Source: Temnothorax longispinosus
Taxonomy: Eukaryota; Arthropoda; Insecta; Hymenoptera; Formicidae
Direction: 5' to 3'
Assembly: GCF_030848805.1 (NCBI RefSeq)
Contig: NC_092363.1
Coordinates: 20,926,600 to 20,990,599 of the forward strand
DNA: 64,000 bases
Part shown: one piece after another, positions 1 to 15,200 of the stretch
Numbering within the stretch: the first letter of the stretch is position 1
Layout of the letters: each line of letters opens with the position of its first letter
Notes under the pieces: generated by a model
Database searches by the model: none
What the model saw: only the letters and a program-made list of their open reading frames with translations
Told to the model about the DNA's origin: nothing
Program-made: the position numbers and the translations under genes

Positions 1-721
1 TCTGGTAATAAATAAAAGGTCGCGAAATATCAGTGTAAAATGTCAATTTAATTTCACATGCGGAAAGGTTTTAAAATAACGAAATTAACGAAACACGTGA
101 TATGTATTTAAATCCACGAATTTAAATCCACATTCCAGTATTTGTTTTAAATATCGAAACATTATTATTTAGGTATTATCTTTTCGTGCGAGTCATAAAT
201 TTATCTGCATTTTTGATACATATATTTGTATGAGGTATCTCGTTTAAAATAATACGACAGGCCGTACAAAAGTTAACTAATTGGACGACTTAAAAAGGAA
301 CATTTAATTGCGCGGGCATATGGACAACGTCAATGTTAACGTTTTCTCCATTACAAACTTTTCTCGCTCGTTTACAATTTCAGTTCCGAATTCGATCTCG
401 GACAAGAGAAGGAGAAGGGGGAAGGGTGCGAGTGTCAGTCTCACGTCGAAGCGCGCAAATGTCCGAGGCCGACCCCCGTTTACCGTCCCTTCGTGTGGCT
501 TTTGTAAAATGTTGGCAGACCGCACAGAGCACCGCGAGAACAAGCGTCGCTCGACTATCTCTCACCCCCGTTTCAATTATCTAATTGAAAGTGACGGCAC
601 GCCGGCCGTTCGCCCCCCGGTCGTTCTCCACGTACGTTCTCCCTCGCGCGCTTCCCGCACAACGATTCCACACTCCAGATGCGCGTAACCTTCGATAAAT
701 CGTTCCGCACCTCTGGAGAAC

Positions 722-780
722 CCTCTCTCTCTTTCTCCCCCCTCCCTCCTTCTCTCCATCTCTCTCTCTCTTTCTCTCTT
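722..780. repeat. CT-rich polypyrimidine tract
   Basis: A run of almost pure C and T, mostly CT dinucleotides, lies at the edge of a CpG-rich block. It is low-complexity sequence. GAGA-factor sites on the other strand are possible but not shown. Confidence 0.8.
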
Positions 781-2040
781 TATGTGCCAGCCAATAACTG
801 TTAAAGATCCCCATCTACTTTGTTCCCGGGCATGAGCGACCAGACCGACCAACGAAGGCAATCAAGCCCTTCGGGCTTTGCTGACGCGGGTGTCCGCGGC
901 TCCGCAATTACAACGCGCGCCTCGTTACACGCGTGCGTCGCTACGGGGGCGATACATCTCTCCGGCTCGTCCCGATGCCGGTTTCCCGGCAATCGCGTGG
1001 GTGCTATCGCCGTCGGATAATATCTGGTTCCGGCGTTTCAACAGAACCGAAGAAGTAGCTCGCAGTCACAAGCGTCTCATTTTCTTATTTGTTGCTCTCC
1101 CGTTTATAGTAACGTAGAATTTTGCATAAAACTAATTTGTGGAAAATCGCAGATCGAGTATCTTTGTATTTATTCCGTTGTATATTTGTTTATTTAATGT
1201 AAAATAAATATTATAAATTAATATAAAATATACATTAACTATTTTAATCTTGCTCTTACTATGAATTGAGCTTTTCTCAAAAGGTGAAAAAAGTACTCTT
1301 TTTTTCTCAAACTATAAATATCATGTATTGGAAATTAAATAAAGAGATAAATAAAAACAGTAGGAGAGAGGACAGTTTCATCAAAGTTTGAAGAACCATC
1401 AAAGTTTATTATAAAGAAGACGACGTTGTCTATAGATTTTCTACGTCCCATCTAGAAATAGTTCTGCTGCGTGCGCATACACGCATTCACGTCTTAGAAT
1501 TGAGCACGCGGCACATCGTTAACACGGGAAAACGACCCTTTTCTACTTCCTCTTCGAGACGTCGCTCGGAGGTAAGAAAGTTTTTCGCGTAGCCTAGCGG
1601 AAATCATTCCGCGGCTTGTTTGCCGGCTTGATACGACAACGGTAATCGATGATGCGTGTGGAGCTTCGTTCTCAGCTCGCTTCTCAGAAGCTTGGAATTT
1701 CTATAAATCCCTTTCAAAAAACTTCCTCCAACTACATATATTAGTTCTCCCCTCCTAATAAATCTGATTAAAATAATGTTAGGAAACAGTTTGTAAAGAA
1801 TATTCGTAATTTCTTTTATGATACGCGAGCAAGATTAGCAGAATAAAAACTGAATCGATACAATGGCAAAATTGTCGTGTACGATTTTTAATAATATTCT
1901 AGCAATATTCACATAAACGTTTTTCATTTTTTAATAATTCTTTAATAATTACTGTTATTCTGTCATTAGAAAATTATATTTGACATTTTTCAATAAAGTA
2001 TATACATGCCCTCAAATAGAATTAGATAAATTACTTTATC

Positions 2041-2110
2041 AAAGATAACTTAGGTGTCATATTAAAAAATTATGCAAAGATAACTTTAGATGTCACATTA
2101 AAAAATTATT
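2041..2110. repeat. 35-bp imperfect tandem duplication
   Basis: Two adjacent copies (2041-2075 and 2076-2110) share the core AAAGATAACT, then GTCA, then ATTAAAAAATTAT, with a few substitutions and a one-base shift. Confidence 0.8.
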
Positions 2111-2846
2111 TTATAACCATCCAACATCTAAACACGTAATTATCAAGAAGTAATGATTGCTCATTGAAATTGAACTTTATGAGGTAGTTGTTTATAAGGT
2201 AGTTTAAACGTTTAAACTTGAACTATTCTAACAAACTTTTCTTTTACTGTAATGCGCTGTTACCCTCGCCGGACCAAAGTAACCTCGTCCGACGTTACAC
2301 ATACGTGTCGTTGTCCAGGAAGCGGATAGACCAGTTTCGCACTACGGGTACGCCCGGCAGCCTAAGAGCCGGCATAAAAATTCATGTCAGGCCACGCCGC
2401 GTCGGCCGTAACAAGAAGACAACCGCCGGGAAGAGAGACCGTGGGTAATCAAGGAACTCCGCGAAAAGGAAAGGAAAGGAGAAACGCCGAGCACTTCGCG
2501 AGTCGGCTCGCATTAGATACTTTTCTCCTAAACTCGCTAAAAGCGGACCAGCCACGAAACGACGAGACAGCTCTTTCTCTCCTCCGCTCTCGTCCGTCGT
2601 GTCCGTAAACGAAACGGCGAAACGAACGGAGATGGCGGAAGCGAACATCGCGCAGTGCAGGGGCGCAAACGGACGGCCGTTATACGAGTATACGTACATC
2701 CCCGAAGGAAGCATACGTGCTGCCCGCGTTTTAACGGACAGGACGAAGCCCCGACGTTTTCGTGACGTCGACTAAAATAATCTGCCCGGTCGATTCGCGA
2801 GGGAGTACCGCGGTGCTTCCGAGATTAGATTTGCTTCTCGTAGTAT

Positions 2847-2872
<26 letters not shown>
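2847..2872. repeat. (GA)13 microsatellite
   Basis: An uninterrupted GA dinucleotide run of 26 bases. Confidence 0.95.
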
Positions 2873-2877
<5 letters not shown>

Positions 2878-4768
2878 ATGCGAGAGAGACAGAATTCGCT
2901 TTTCGCGGAGTTGGCGCGATAGAACTGATTTTTATTAAATTCGTCCGCGATACAATTCCGCTTCGACGGCAAGATTTATCTTCTTATAGGTAAAGAAGAT
3001 ATTTCTGTTACTCTTTTCTGGCACGGATAAAACGCGCCCGGAAGAGTAAAGTCTTGTTCTTGAATCTTGAGTTTGAGGAGGCACTCTGACAAGGAGTAAA
3101 ATTAAAGTTGTATAAAATATGTAAAGAAGGTTAATGGAATTAACAGAAATAGCATGAAAAATGTCACTTTATATTATCAAGATTAAAAATTAAATTAAGT
3201 CTCGAAAGTTTATGTTTATTAATAATATAACATGAAACTGAACATTTAAACATGCAGTTCCATAGATAGACAGAAATGTAGGATACGAATTGCGACAAAT
3301 TATTTAATTGTTATATAACAATTAAATTAAATTAAATTTTAAATTACTGCGTTGACAAGCTTTGTCTACATCGCGTAGTGGAAAATATTTTTATTTTATT
3401 TTGGATGAATTAAATGTATCCATACGCGATGAAATAAACAAGGAAATTCGAACGTGCGTTGATTTGACGCAACAAAAATTGGCATCGATATAATATTTCT
3501 TATCTTTATACATTCATATAAATTTCATCGTATCGTCAATAACGGAAACACGTTAAATACGCGAATATTGATATGATTGGATATCGAATCTAACTGAAAC
3601 TTTAAACGAACGCACAATTTATTGCAATTATATTTATTTAATCGACGCAATATATATATATACTATTTCCAACATTCTACAACTTTCAGCACAAAATCCG
3701 GGAAGTTAGTTGCAAAGAGAAAAGTTGAAAGGAGAAGAAACGATTCGACCGTTATGTGTGATAGTAGACCAGAAGTCGTTGAAAAATCGATAGTTTATAT
3801 GCACCCAGGTCGCGCGGATTGCAATCGTTAAATGTGAACAACGACTCAACGCTCCTTCCTATAAATCCCGCGCGCCATTTGCAGTAAAGAATCACAGGTT
3901 GTCGGCGGACAAATGTTTACGGGTCTGTGTGTCTGTATCGGGTGCCAATTTCGAGGCGCATGGAACCGGTTTCACAACGGATTAACCCACTTTAATCTCT
4001 CTCTCGCGCGCCTTTATTATTCCTATTATAAATCTCTATTACAATCCCCGCGCAAAAATGAACATCGCGTTTATTACGTTATGGCCGTCACACGTCACGC
4101 GTTTCACTTTTCGTCGCGCGCACAAACGTTGAATTTTTCTATTAACGATGTATTTTATTATACCTGCCCCCTGAAAGCTGCTCCTGTGAATGGATTATAT
4201 CACAAAAACATACCGCAAATAAATAAATCATACAAATAACAAACGGCAGCACAGGTAATAATTAACTTCTTCGTCATTTACCGAGTTATAAAACCGTATC
4301 AAAGGCAAATTAAATATTTTTCTGTGACTAATGAATTATCATTGGCGAGATAAGTACCTCTTGATCAATTTTTTGTCAATCAAATCAGCTTTTACTTCTT
4401 TAATTTAATTACCATTATTAAATTAGTGTTCTCTTATTTTAGTAATTTCGCAAACCATAAGAAAATGTGAAGTTTTTACCTCTTAAGTATTCGTGGAAAA
4501 TTATAATAGGAAAGATAAAAAATGTCCTCCTTCTTTTTAATTCGGTATTTTATTCGACATTTTACAAAAATATAATTATAATGGATCACAATTTAATAAT
4601 TTTAAACTAATTTAAAGATCAATATCTGTTGTATATAGATCTATATATCTAGATCTAATCGTATCAATTGCAAATATGCTAATGCATTAAAGAGTAGCAG
4701 TAAATAAATTATCATTTTCATCTAATAAATAGTATAATCAATGAAGTAATAAAGCGTAGCATAGCTAT

Positions 4769-4815
4769 ATGATTTTTATGCGCTAACCTGTTAACGCATA
4801 ACGCATAAAAATCAT
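4769..4815. repeat. Short inverted repeat
   Basis: ATGATTTTTATGCG (4769-4782) is matched by its exact reverse complement CGCATAAAAATCAT (4802-4815) across a 19-base spacer. The spacer contains further GCGTTA/TAACGC pairing. It may be the remnant of a foldback element. Confidence 0.6.
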
Positions 4816-6196
4816 GCATAACGTCTAAATAATGAATATATAAATACGTTTTTCACACATATTTTTCCCCAATATCCACGAAGAATTATAATGAAATTCG
4901 TAGAGTTTTTGCACATCCATTACCGTGATGTTATTGTAATCGCGATGTAGCAAATAATTAATATTGCACGGTGTTTTTAGACACGGCGTGTCTACGTGTA
5001 CCTACCTACCAAAGAATGCTCATATGCAACGAAATAGGAAGATAACGCAATTGGAAACTAACGTATCGTTTCGCCGGTGAAGAAAAAGAGAAAAATATTT
5101 TACGAGTCGCCAAATTTTTCATCGCATCATCGCTTTTTTTCCCGTTTTACTTCTGACGCCTCTGTCTCATGCATATTCCAGCGAAATCAGCCGCGCAGCG
5201 AGAAATGTGAATTCGAGAGCGAGTTATTTTCAACGTGATATTTTAGCGGGGGTTCCGCCGGGGACGGACAAGCCGCGTAAAAAGTTAGTAAGGCATGAAA
5301 CACGAGATAAGAATAGCAAAAGCGGCACACGGCGCGCGGCGATGCGAGAGGCGAGAGCGGCGCGAAAATACGTACTTCCTGAAGCGAAATGCATCACGTT
5401 TAAAAATACGTAATCGCGGAAGTTTCGGAAAAGCACGTACTCGTTATGCAACTGCGTATCACCGCGAGGATCCGCGCGAATTTTTCGCCGACGTACAACT
5501 CGACGACGACGACGGCGCAATCGTGCGTCATGATTTGATTTGTCGAGAGACAAATCAGAGAACCGACTCGATCGCTCTCAGAATAAACGACTCTAACCGG
5601 ACGCTGCCACGGTTGTTCGCGATAATCTAAATCCGTCGAAATTCTCAATTTTTCCTTTATAACAATTTCAACATTTAGACGCTTCTTAAATTTTCCAATA
5701 AAAATACCGAAGCAAACTCGGAGCAAATTTTTATGATTCCTAATTATTAAAACAGTTGATTTATAATTATTATATGACAATTGATTGATAATTACTAAGA
5801 CAGTTGATTTATTTAAGAAGCTGGCACAAAAGGAAGAGAAAGGATAGTTTTATTTCTCATCAGTCATAAGTGAGTTATTAGATGCATTATATTTTAATGT
5901 GAATTTTATTATAAATCTCATATTATAAAAACATAAAGATGTCACAAGAACTCATTATAGAAAATTCTCAGCGTTGTCCACAGAAAAATTCAGAAGTGGA
6001 AAGTAATGCTTTACCAGGAACTGATCAAATGATGATGTCGATGGCGTGTCGATAAATACACCACGATCAGTACACCTTCATTATTCCCTTTCCCGTCTCT
6101 TTCTCTCTTTCCGCGACACAAAACACTGAAAACTCCTAAATGCCTGGTGTTCATGCGATACCTTCAATTCCCGGCGCGTTTGTTTTCGGTTCACCC

Positions 6197-6197
<1 letters not shown>

Positions 6198-6233
<36 letters not shown>
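6198..6233. repeat. (GT)18 microsatellite
   Basis: An uninterrupted GT run of 36 bases. Confidence 0.95.
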
Positions 6234-6234
<1 letters not shown>

Positions 6235-9200
6235 CGGTGGACAGCTCGCAGGAAATGTCGAGTGCAATTCGAGGATTGGGCCTGTGGAAAAAAAACTCGC
6301 CGGCGAATATTTGCGAAGCGCGTTTCCGTGTGCTTTTACGGTGATCAGCCTCGGCTTTCGTCATGCCACCATGCCGTGTCGGGATGAAAGCCACAACCCT
6401 TTGCGTACCAATGAGATATATCTAACCCAACCGGCAGCGAGTAGTGCGGGACATATGTGACTCGTAAAGTTTTCTTCGAATATATATATATAATATTTTT
6501 TATTTCTCATATACATTATTCTCTCTCTATTCTTACATCTTATTTTTATTTATATAGTATACCTATATTTCATTATTTCTTATGTATTAATATACATTAT
6601 TTTAATTATATTTTCGGGTCTGATGACAAATATATTCTATCGTCTCGAATATTTCTGAAAATAGCAAATCTAAAATGGGGCGAATCCTCCAAAACAATAA
6701 ATTTTTGTAAGCTTCACACAGAGACGTGAGTACCATTTCGCGCAAACTGTTAAACGCGGAACTCACGTCGGTTTGCGAGTTGAAACTACAACCGAGGTAT
6801 GAGATCGGCGAAAAGGCCCGGAGGATAGCCCGTAGCAAACTTTGTCTCTCCCCACCGTCTAAACAATTCTCTTGAACAATTCTCTTTGTGACGCTTTCTA
6901 TTTTCGCCGTCAACATCGATTTAACATACAAAGTTTAATTGACGAAGAAACATTAAACCCCTCTTGTCGCGAAACAGATCCATTCACAGAAATAGTCTTT
7001 CATTAAATTTACCGTTGCGCTTCCAGGCATACGTAATTCATAGTTGCTTTCGTACGCGCACCCCGGCATTGCATTATAATTCGTCAATGCAGCTGCACCA
7101 AACGAGCCTGCTGTATGCATTTACTCGACTCGACGCTCGTTCAATGCATTTGCAATGGATGCACGTTAAAATGCTTTTTTTTCTCAATGCCTCTTTTTGA
7201 AGTTTTCAGGCATTTGATGCCTTAACTAATTCGATGTTGACTGCATTTAGGATGATAACCCTTGCAAATATTTTAGTTTTAGATCTAGTAATTTTTTATT
7301 TAAACTTTTATGACGAAAAAATATTCTGTCTATCTTTATCTTAACCATGTGTCCATCATGGGTCCAATTTTTGAAGTAGAGCAATAACGATATCAAATAT
7401 AAATTTAAAATTTTTTTGCCAGAGCGCTTTCCACACACACACACACACACACACATATGTATCTTGTTATCGGTTGCGACTTGGATCCTATTTCTTTAAT
7501 ATCGCGATCCTCTTTTGCGATCGTTACTAGCATACGAGAGATACTTACATACAGATTTTATATTATCGACTTCATATACGGGACGAAATATTCGCCTTGA
7601 GGCTATGTTCGATTTCCCCGATAAAAACGATATGTTTCCACTACGATACAATCCGATACACATGTGCAGTTTGCCACACGCGTGTAATTTTATGCGTTAC
7701 AAACGTCCCGTCAAAGTATTAATAGATCGACGCTCGTGGATACGCGGCATAAAAAGAGGACAGAGCGCGGATAGCAGCGCGGCAGTTCTTTTTATAATAC
7801 ACTCTAACCGAAAAGCGGTTAATTAATTAATTAATTGCGAAACCGATTTGCAATCACGCGATAATTAATATCGATTGTCATACCCGCAATAGAGCCCTAA
7901 TTTGCTGTTCTTGCCAAAATTCACTATGCGATAATTATCGGGCTCAAAGCTGTGCATTACTACACTGTGGGCGATTATTTTACGTAATATCCCACTGCCT
8001 AATTCATAGAACGGTGAATATGTCCGGGCCGCTATTTGATTTTAGAAATTTCTAACGATATACGTTATCTTCATGTTGCAGACAAAATCGAATATTATAT
8101 ATACAATCAGGTATAATGTCAAATACATTTATTGCATTCAAAATGCAAAAGATGTAAATAATTAAAGTCTTTTTACTGCGGAAGGATCGACGCGAAATAT
8201 TGCGAGTATATATAGGGTACTTTATATGTACATTCCGCATAATATAGCCAAGCTACGCGAATCGTGGGAGAGCGCATATCTATCCGGAGTAGAGATCCCA
8301 TTTCCCTACTCGTTTCATGCAATTCCGAATAATGAGATTAACAAGTGCCTGTGCTCGAGTTTTGTTTCCGCGACGTCGACGCGTTATCTCGTTTTCGAGT
8401 ACGCGACTCGGACTAATTACGCCGCCGCTTCTTGAACACGCTAATCACGAGAAAATTGGTACAAGTGCCCCGTTGTCAACATCGCGGCGGCCTGGGGAGG
8501 CGTCGCGTTGCTCGTGCAGCGCGAGGAGAGCGCGACTCGCGAGGGAACTTTCAGCGCGTCATTATCGCCCGGGCGTCATTATCGCGAAACGCAATTTGCC
8601 GTTATGCCTTTTAGCGTCTCGCGAGCGCCAGAGAGTGGATACGATCGCGGAAATTTTACAGCGTATATTAAAAGCGCGCCGATAATACCCGCGAGCCCAT
8701 AACTACGTGACGTGCGATATGCATAATGCCATCATTTTAATAGCCGCACCGTCACCTTCATTTCGTTCATTGTAACGCGAGCTCATCATGTCCCCCGATC
8801 TCCCTTCCCCCCCTCCACCCTACCCCGCGCCCCTTTCCGTCCCGATTGCCCGATAAATACATTAGAGCATACGCGCCTGAAATGAATATTTAGTGGCGGC
8901 AAAATGCGCTTAGCCGGAAATGTTATTTTGGATCCATAAATCGATTAAGCTCTTCGACCTGTTAATTAACGCGCGAAGATTGATAGCGGGATCGATGAAG
9001 CGAGACTTATACCTATCTATTTGAAGCCAAATAATGGAAATAGACTTCTTCGAGAAGCAACAAAAGCCGCGACCTAATTATATTCGTCTTGTAATTTAAT
9101 GCAATTTTTATCCGACTTTAGTGGTAATTGTCCCTGGTTATAACACATATTTTGCATTTTTTAAAATCGCAGGAGAATCGAAGAATGTATTATAAGTACG

Positions 9201-12200
9201 TTTAAACAATTAATATCAATTATGTATTTTGTTAAGAAGGTTTAGATATACGATCTTTCATTTTCAATTAGATTCTTTACGTCAATCGTTGAAACCATTA
9301 ATCTTTATTTTTCATTTGCAGCATAATCTTTTTTCTCATTTTAACGACAGCTCATTCATTTGACATTTTCACACATTGTGCAAGAAACCAGAGTGCCAGT
9401 CTGATATTTTGACGGCGTAAAAGCGACTTGTGAATGCGTAACCTAGACATCAAGCATTTAAGCGCGCGGAGTACCGAGCGTTCATCGCGCTCGAAAAAAG
9501 CGCCGCGCCGCGCCCCATCCGAGACATGTGTTTCTAATATCTCAAGTTCTCGGGCCGTCTTCTTAAGCAGATATATTTATATACCTAGAATGTTTTATTG
9601 CATTGCCCTGAGTCGTCTCGGGTATTACATCCTTTGCCCCGGTGTAAGTCGACAGCGTGCTTTTCTTTGACTCGTCTCTCCCTCTCGCAGGAACGGATCG
9701 ATAGAAACTAGTGAGAATTAAGTTTCAAACCTCTCTAGTCTTCAACGGGAGCGATAAAATAATTTTATTCGAATATCGCATTACATAGGATAGTAACACA
9801 TTCACTTTAATTCTTACGCGACAAAGTCAGTAATGGAATAAATAAATCAATCGCAGTTTTTTTTTAAATAAATGTACTGATAACTGATAATTAATAATTA
9901 ATACTTTTACATACAGTAAAAAATATATAATATATGTTTATACACTGTATATGTACCTCTTTTATTCGTCAATCTATAACATTTTTTTATATAAAATGCA
10001 TCGCGATAGTGCAACTGGCTCACTGATTGCTCGCTGCCGTTAATAATTGACATGAAACAAAAATTAATGCTTCTTCCCGCTTTTTTATGCTCCTGCTGGG
10101 AATCCCCGGATATCGTTATTAGCTTCCAGTCTCAAAAAGCCTGGCTCGCTCCTGGTACCCCTCCTCCCAGAGCATTGCTCTTTGCTTCACGAATTTCTTC
10201 GCAGCTTGTACATTTTTCAACACGCTTCCCTCCTTCTTTCTAACACTTTCTTCGCTTCTCGTTTTGATTCAAACTCCCGCTACGTGGGGCGGTTGGCTCT
10301 CCGGGGACGTCAAAGAAGGGCGGGTCGACAACGTCCTAATCATGACTCGATCTCTGGAGGAAGTCGTAAAGACATCCCGGTCCCCGGTTCGCGATGGTGA
10401 TATCCGATATGTCGCAGTTTCCTCTCTCTATTCGCCACCCTTCCGTGCTCTTGCGCGTGATCCCGATTGTGTGATCGTCGCTAATGCGTTTACACCAACT
10501 GTCGCCACACACAGCAGCTCTCCCCACGCGAATTGGCGGTATATCCGTTATCGCTGTTGCTCGATTTCATCTTTGCACGACGTACGAAGGAAGAAAGGAA
10601 ATTTAAATTTCCACCTATATATTCGGGACCGATTGGAACATTATAACATATGTCTACGATAACATATGATTAATAGTGCGAAAATATTGAGAAATTTTTC
10701 ATTTACATGTATCACACATAGTGTGCTCCAAAGGTATCTCGTTATTTTTATTAAAGTAAACTCCATATGAAATAAACTGAAAAACAAAGTTTTGTTATTT
10801 AACTATATTACGTGAATATTTTTGCTAAAGGCTAAATAACAGCAATAAAATAACAGGATACTAAGCTAAGAACAGTCGTTAATTAAAATTCATATAAATA
10901 TACACTTTCTAATCAGAGCTAGCATTTCATCGCAATAAGGTTTTTTTATTCCCACAAACAACAGAATTGAATGATTAACATCTAGAAAGTTGATTGAATT
11001 CAGTGGAACATAGTTCCGCCTAATCGTTTCGCTTGTCGCCGAGTTCCCTCTGCATTTCCCCAATCCACTCGTAGTGGATCATAGATCGCGCGCGACCCTC
11101 CTCCAGGATATCGACGAGGGGAAGAGCATCCAAATCGCATCTTAATCTACTCGAGGAAACGCCGAAGCTGTCTCACTTCCCGTGATCCAAGTTCGTGGTG
11201 CGGGAGAGAACGGATAGTTAGGAATCTGTCGAGAAGAAGTGGGACGGAGAGGAGGCGGGGCCCTTCGTCCCCCGCGCGGGGGACTAAGCCGGGGGTTTGA
11301 TCCCTCGCACGTAAAACTAAGTCTCGAAATAATTCAATAACAGCATTAGCAGGCAACGCCCCCGTCCCCGATAGGGACGGAACGTGCCGTGCTCGTATAT
11401 CCTTGGGTGTATAAGCACAGCCCAGGACTCGTGTCCTGCGCGAGGAGGTGAATTAGTGCCAGCCGCTCCTCATCAGTCCGTCCTCTCTCTCTCTTCCACC
11501 GTTTGCAAGATAGATCTGATGCTAATATCGGCCGACTAATTGCATCCCCATAAGAGCGCGGTCTTGACGAGCAACGCGACCCGTTGCTCGTTCTTTGAGG
11601 GGGAAATCGGCTCCGATAATCAAAGATCGTCGCTCTTCTTACAGGCTGGTCGAGAATACGCGACCTTAATTTTAATGACAGATTCGATCGATTCCTCTTT
11701 CTTGTAACTAAAATATCACGGTACCAATAGTTATTGAATTATTTATTATTAAGAACAAAAGGTTTCTTGTGTGAAATTCCAAGTTATAATTAGGTAACTA
11801 AATCTTTCAGAGCTCAAGCTTCAACCTGTAAATTAACTTCAATTAAGACAGATAATAAAATTTAAGAGATTCTTAGGAGCGTATTTATAATCAGATTTCT
11901 ACTGAAGAATGCAGCTTAAGATATGATACAATCTAATAAAAAGTTCTAGAGAGTTAACTTTTTTGTTTTAATATATGTTATATTTGCTATTATGATTCAA
12001 TTAAGGAACTCAACAAAGTTTGTCTTCAGACCTGAGTTTTATTTCTCACGATTTAATTATTGAGTCTTGATAAGAAATCCATATGTAGGTTAGCTTTTAA
12101 ATCTTGTAAAATTTTTTGAGGATTTGAAAAGAGAATCGATCGCTCACGTAAAAAATCTGAGTTTTAAAACGTTAAAATTAAAAATCACAAATGCCAGAAA

Positions 12201-15200
12201 AAATAATGCTAAATAATAATTTCCTTGTATTTTATATTGATTTAATAAAGGAGCGATACGTGCTTATTTAAGATTATTTTGCTTTAACTGTTTTCCCAAA
12301 CTCGATATGAATATATCAATAATGCGTGGACATGGTTATTAATAGCGATGCTAAATTTAATATCGTTCTATTTTGTTTTTAAACCAGTTCTTTAAATAAT
12401 ATGTTTATATGTTAATTTATTAATTAATATTAATTTCTAGATAGACCAATTAAATTAATCATTTAAATAATTATTAAAAAAAAGAAATAATTCGTACGTA
12501 ATAGTTGAAATTTGTTATTAACAATTATATTTATACACATAGAATTACACAATATTGAAGAGCAAGTTGTACTCCCATCAATTAGAATTTAAATAACAAT
12601 ATTACTTTTTCTTATTAAAACGCTCTTTTAGTCGAATCAGTTGTTATTTTAGATAACGCTAATAAGTTTATAAAACAAAGCGCAAAAGTGTACAATAACG
12701 GTTTACTTATTAAAATTAATTAAAAATACAAGGAATACAGAATATTCAGTGTATAATTATTTCGTAGAAATAAAACGTTGAATATTTCGTGATAACAATA
12801 AGACTGTTTGTCGGTCTTGGTGTTGTTTAGTAGCGCGCGATCTCGTACACAAGACCGCGGAGTGCCGTATTATCATTCTTGTGTCGCGACTCGAGTTGAC
12901 AGGTATATTGGCATTTTGTCGTTCCGCGTTACCTATTATTTCCGAAACACGATTATTTTCTACAAACAATTAGCATATACAATTAAATTAACTGAGGCGA
13001 CGTCTGCAAATTTTTGTGATTATTTTTATCGAAGCAAATATGTCGCGCGATTTATTCATTTGAGAATCGCAGCAACAGGAACAAAGTATTGCTTTTTTGC
13101 GAGATTTAAACATGAACGATAACAATTTTTTTCACGCTGCTTAATTTCGAATAAAACGTATGCTGCATCAAGCTCATGATGAATTTTTCACTTATTTAAA
13201 CATATAATTTATTTATCAGCTTCGACTAATTGTAAGAACATAAATCGCCGAATATACATCGAGCGAATTTATTGAATATTGTACAGCTTTGGATTTTTTT
13301 GCATTATCGGTGAAGAAAAGTGTCGATCAAGTAACGAGAAGACATTACATCGGTTAATTGTGTATTGAAAGTTAATTTAAACTGCAAGAAATTGGATAAT
13401 TGACTTACGTTTATTTTAGAGATACAATAAATATTTACAGACCAGACTGGCTTGCTCCAGTATGTATTTTCACAAACGTAACTAGATGGAAAACACAGAG
13501 TATTTCAATTGGATATATAGACATTTTAACTAATTTATTTAATAAAAAGACACTTTAATTATTAATTTTATTTATTCTTGTAATAAATAAACTAGTTTTA
13601 TTCTCTAATTTTTCGTAACCTATCCATTATTTATTAATTCTTTTATATCATTCGAAACAAAAACATTTAATGAGAGATCTCATATCTCAATATTGATATA
13701 ATATTGTGTTCTACAACAGTCATGTAATACTATAATGACAGATAATTCGCGAAAGTAACCGCAGCGCTTTTCACAATCAGCTGAGTACACTCTCGATCGA
13801 TTTTTAATCAAGATGTGGCTATTGAACTACCCGTATCTCACGATAAAACTTGATTCTGGTATATCTTACCAGATATGTTTTTTTTATTCATGTAACAAAT
13901 ACGATTTTTAATATCAACGACAGCTATCTGGAATTATGCTGCTCGAAGCGAATAAATTGCGAGGAATTTCAGGAATCTGGAACACTCTGTATATACGTGA
14001 CATGTAATTTCGGGATGCAACGTGGTTTACAATTTGTGTCGTAAAGGCAGCTTGTACGCGGAACGGAATATTTGTCCAAGTACAGACTCTCTTGAATGAA
14101 TTTAGGGTCGATTTTTGTAGTACGAATTTAGCGAAAGATCATCTTTTCCCTTAAATATTTGAGAATTAGTTTAATAAATAATTCTTTTTAAATTCTCAAA
14201 AAAATAATTTTTAAATATAAACGTACTAATTTATAGCAATATGCTTTCATAACTAAAATATAATAATTTTTAAATTACTCGAAATATTACTACGAACGCT
14301 GTAATTTTTTATATTAATTATGAAATAATTAAAATATTAATCAAACATTTAATCGAAGTACACCACTGCAAATCCAAGTGTGTTATTTCTACACGCATTA
14401 AACGTCTAAATAATAACGTCTAAAAATGCATAATTACTGAAACATAAAGTCGGATCTTAATTAATTAAAGTGTATCAATTACGCATCGCGCGTTATTCTT
14501 CTAAAAGCCACGAAGATATACGTTAATACATGGTTCTGCCTCTTACACGCTTTTAAAACGCGAGAATGAGTGATCATCTGTTGCATTAAAATTGTCTGCG
14601 CGTTAATAACATATCCCCCGCGCATTCTCCTCGATAATGTATCATCGCATTAATGAAGGAGCATCGTCTGCATCTTCTTTTCACAATATCCATTATCGAT
14701 ATATCCGGTGGCAGCGCAGTCACATCGGCGGATTATTAACGACCTGGGGCATTAATTTTCGCGACTTGAAAATCGCACGAAATTTTTCAACACAGGCGCC
14801 TCCGTTTTGCCGCTTAGAGATAACTCGAAATATATATTCGGCGCTCCATACAAAATGCATACCCACGTAGAAATATGAACGCGCGCGCGACCACGCTCGA
14901 TCGCGTAACGCCGCGTCGGAATTCATCGACAATATGTAAGTACATGCACTGTCAGCCACCGCGAACCCGCAATAAATCCGGGAAATGCCTGTAGCCTAGA
15001 ATTTCCACATAATACATCCCGAGCAACATCGCGGCGAGAGACGTATCGGGATTATAATACGTCTCCCTCGTTGCGGTATCGGGGCAGCCGTGCCGGCCCG
15101 CATTCACCATTTGTGAAATTATTTCTATCGAACGCGCGCATAAATTCGGGGATAAATATATATCTAAGCGGTCGGCTGTGTGTGTGAAGGGGATTAATAA

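Larger units (their letters stand above)
1..6197. other. Intergenic DNA, no supported gene
   Basis: I read both strands and found no open frame with a recognisable domain, splice pattern or codon bias. CpG-rich blocks (about 300-1120, 2260-2960 and 5150-5640) alternate with AT-rich stretches. The many short overlapping open frames in the CpG-rich blocks are expected by chance, because few stop codons occur there. The block contains a polypyrimidine run, a GA microsatellite, a 35-bp duplication and a small inverted repeat, each listed separately. It could be spacer, a long intron or cis-regulatory DNA; the sequence alone does not decide. Confidence 0.5.

Noticed and set aside
2178..2200. TGAGGTAGTTGTTTATAAGG, resembling the let-7 start
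   Set aside because: Only the first nine bases match let-7; I see no hairpin partner, so chance similarity.
2632..2778. Short ATG frame (MAEANIAQCRGANG...) with a good initiation context
   Set aside because: 48 codons, no recognisable family and no downstream exon that I could join.
10264..10662. 132-codon open frame in a CpG-rich block
   Set aside because: Composition is as expected from low stop frequency in GC-rich DNA; no motif, and another overlapping frame is open too.
11260..11320. GGGGGTTTGATCCCTC as a possible tRNA T-arm
   Set aside because: No matching acceptor, D or anticodon arms upstream.
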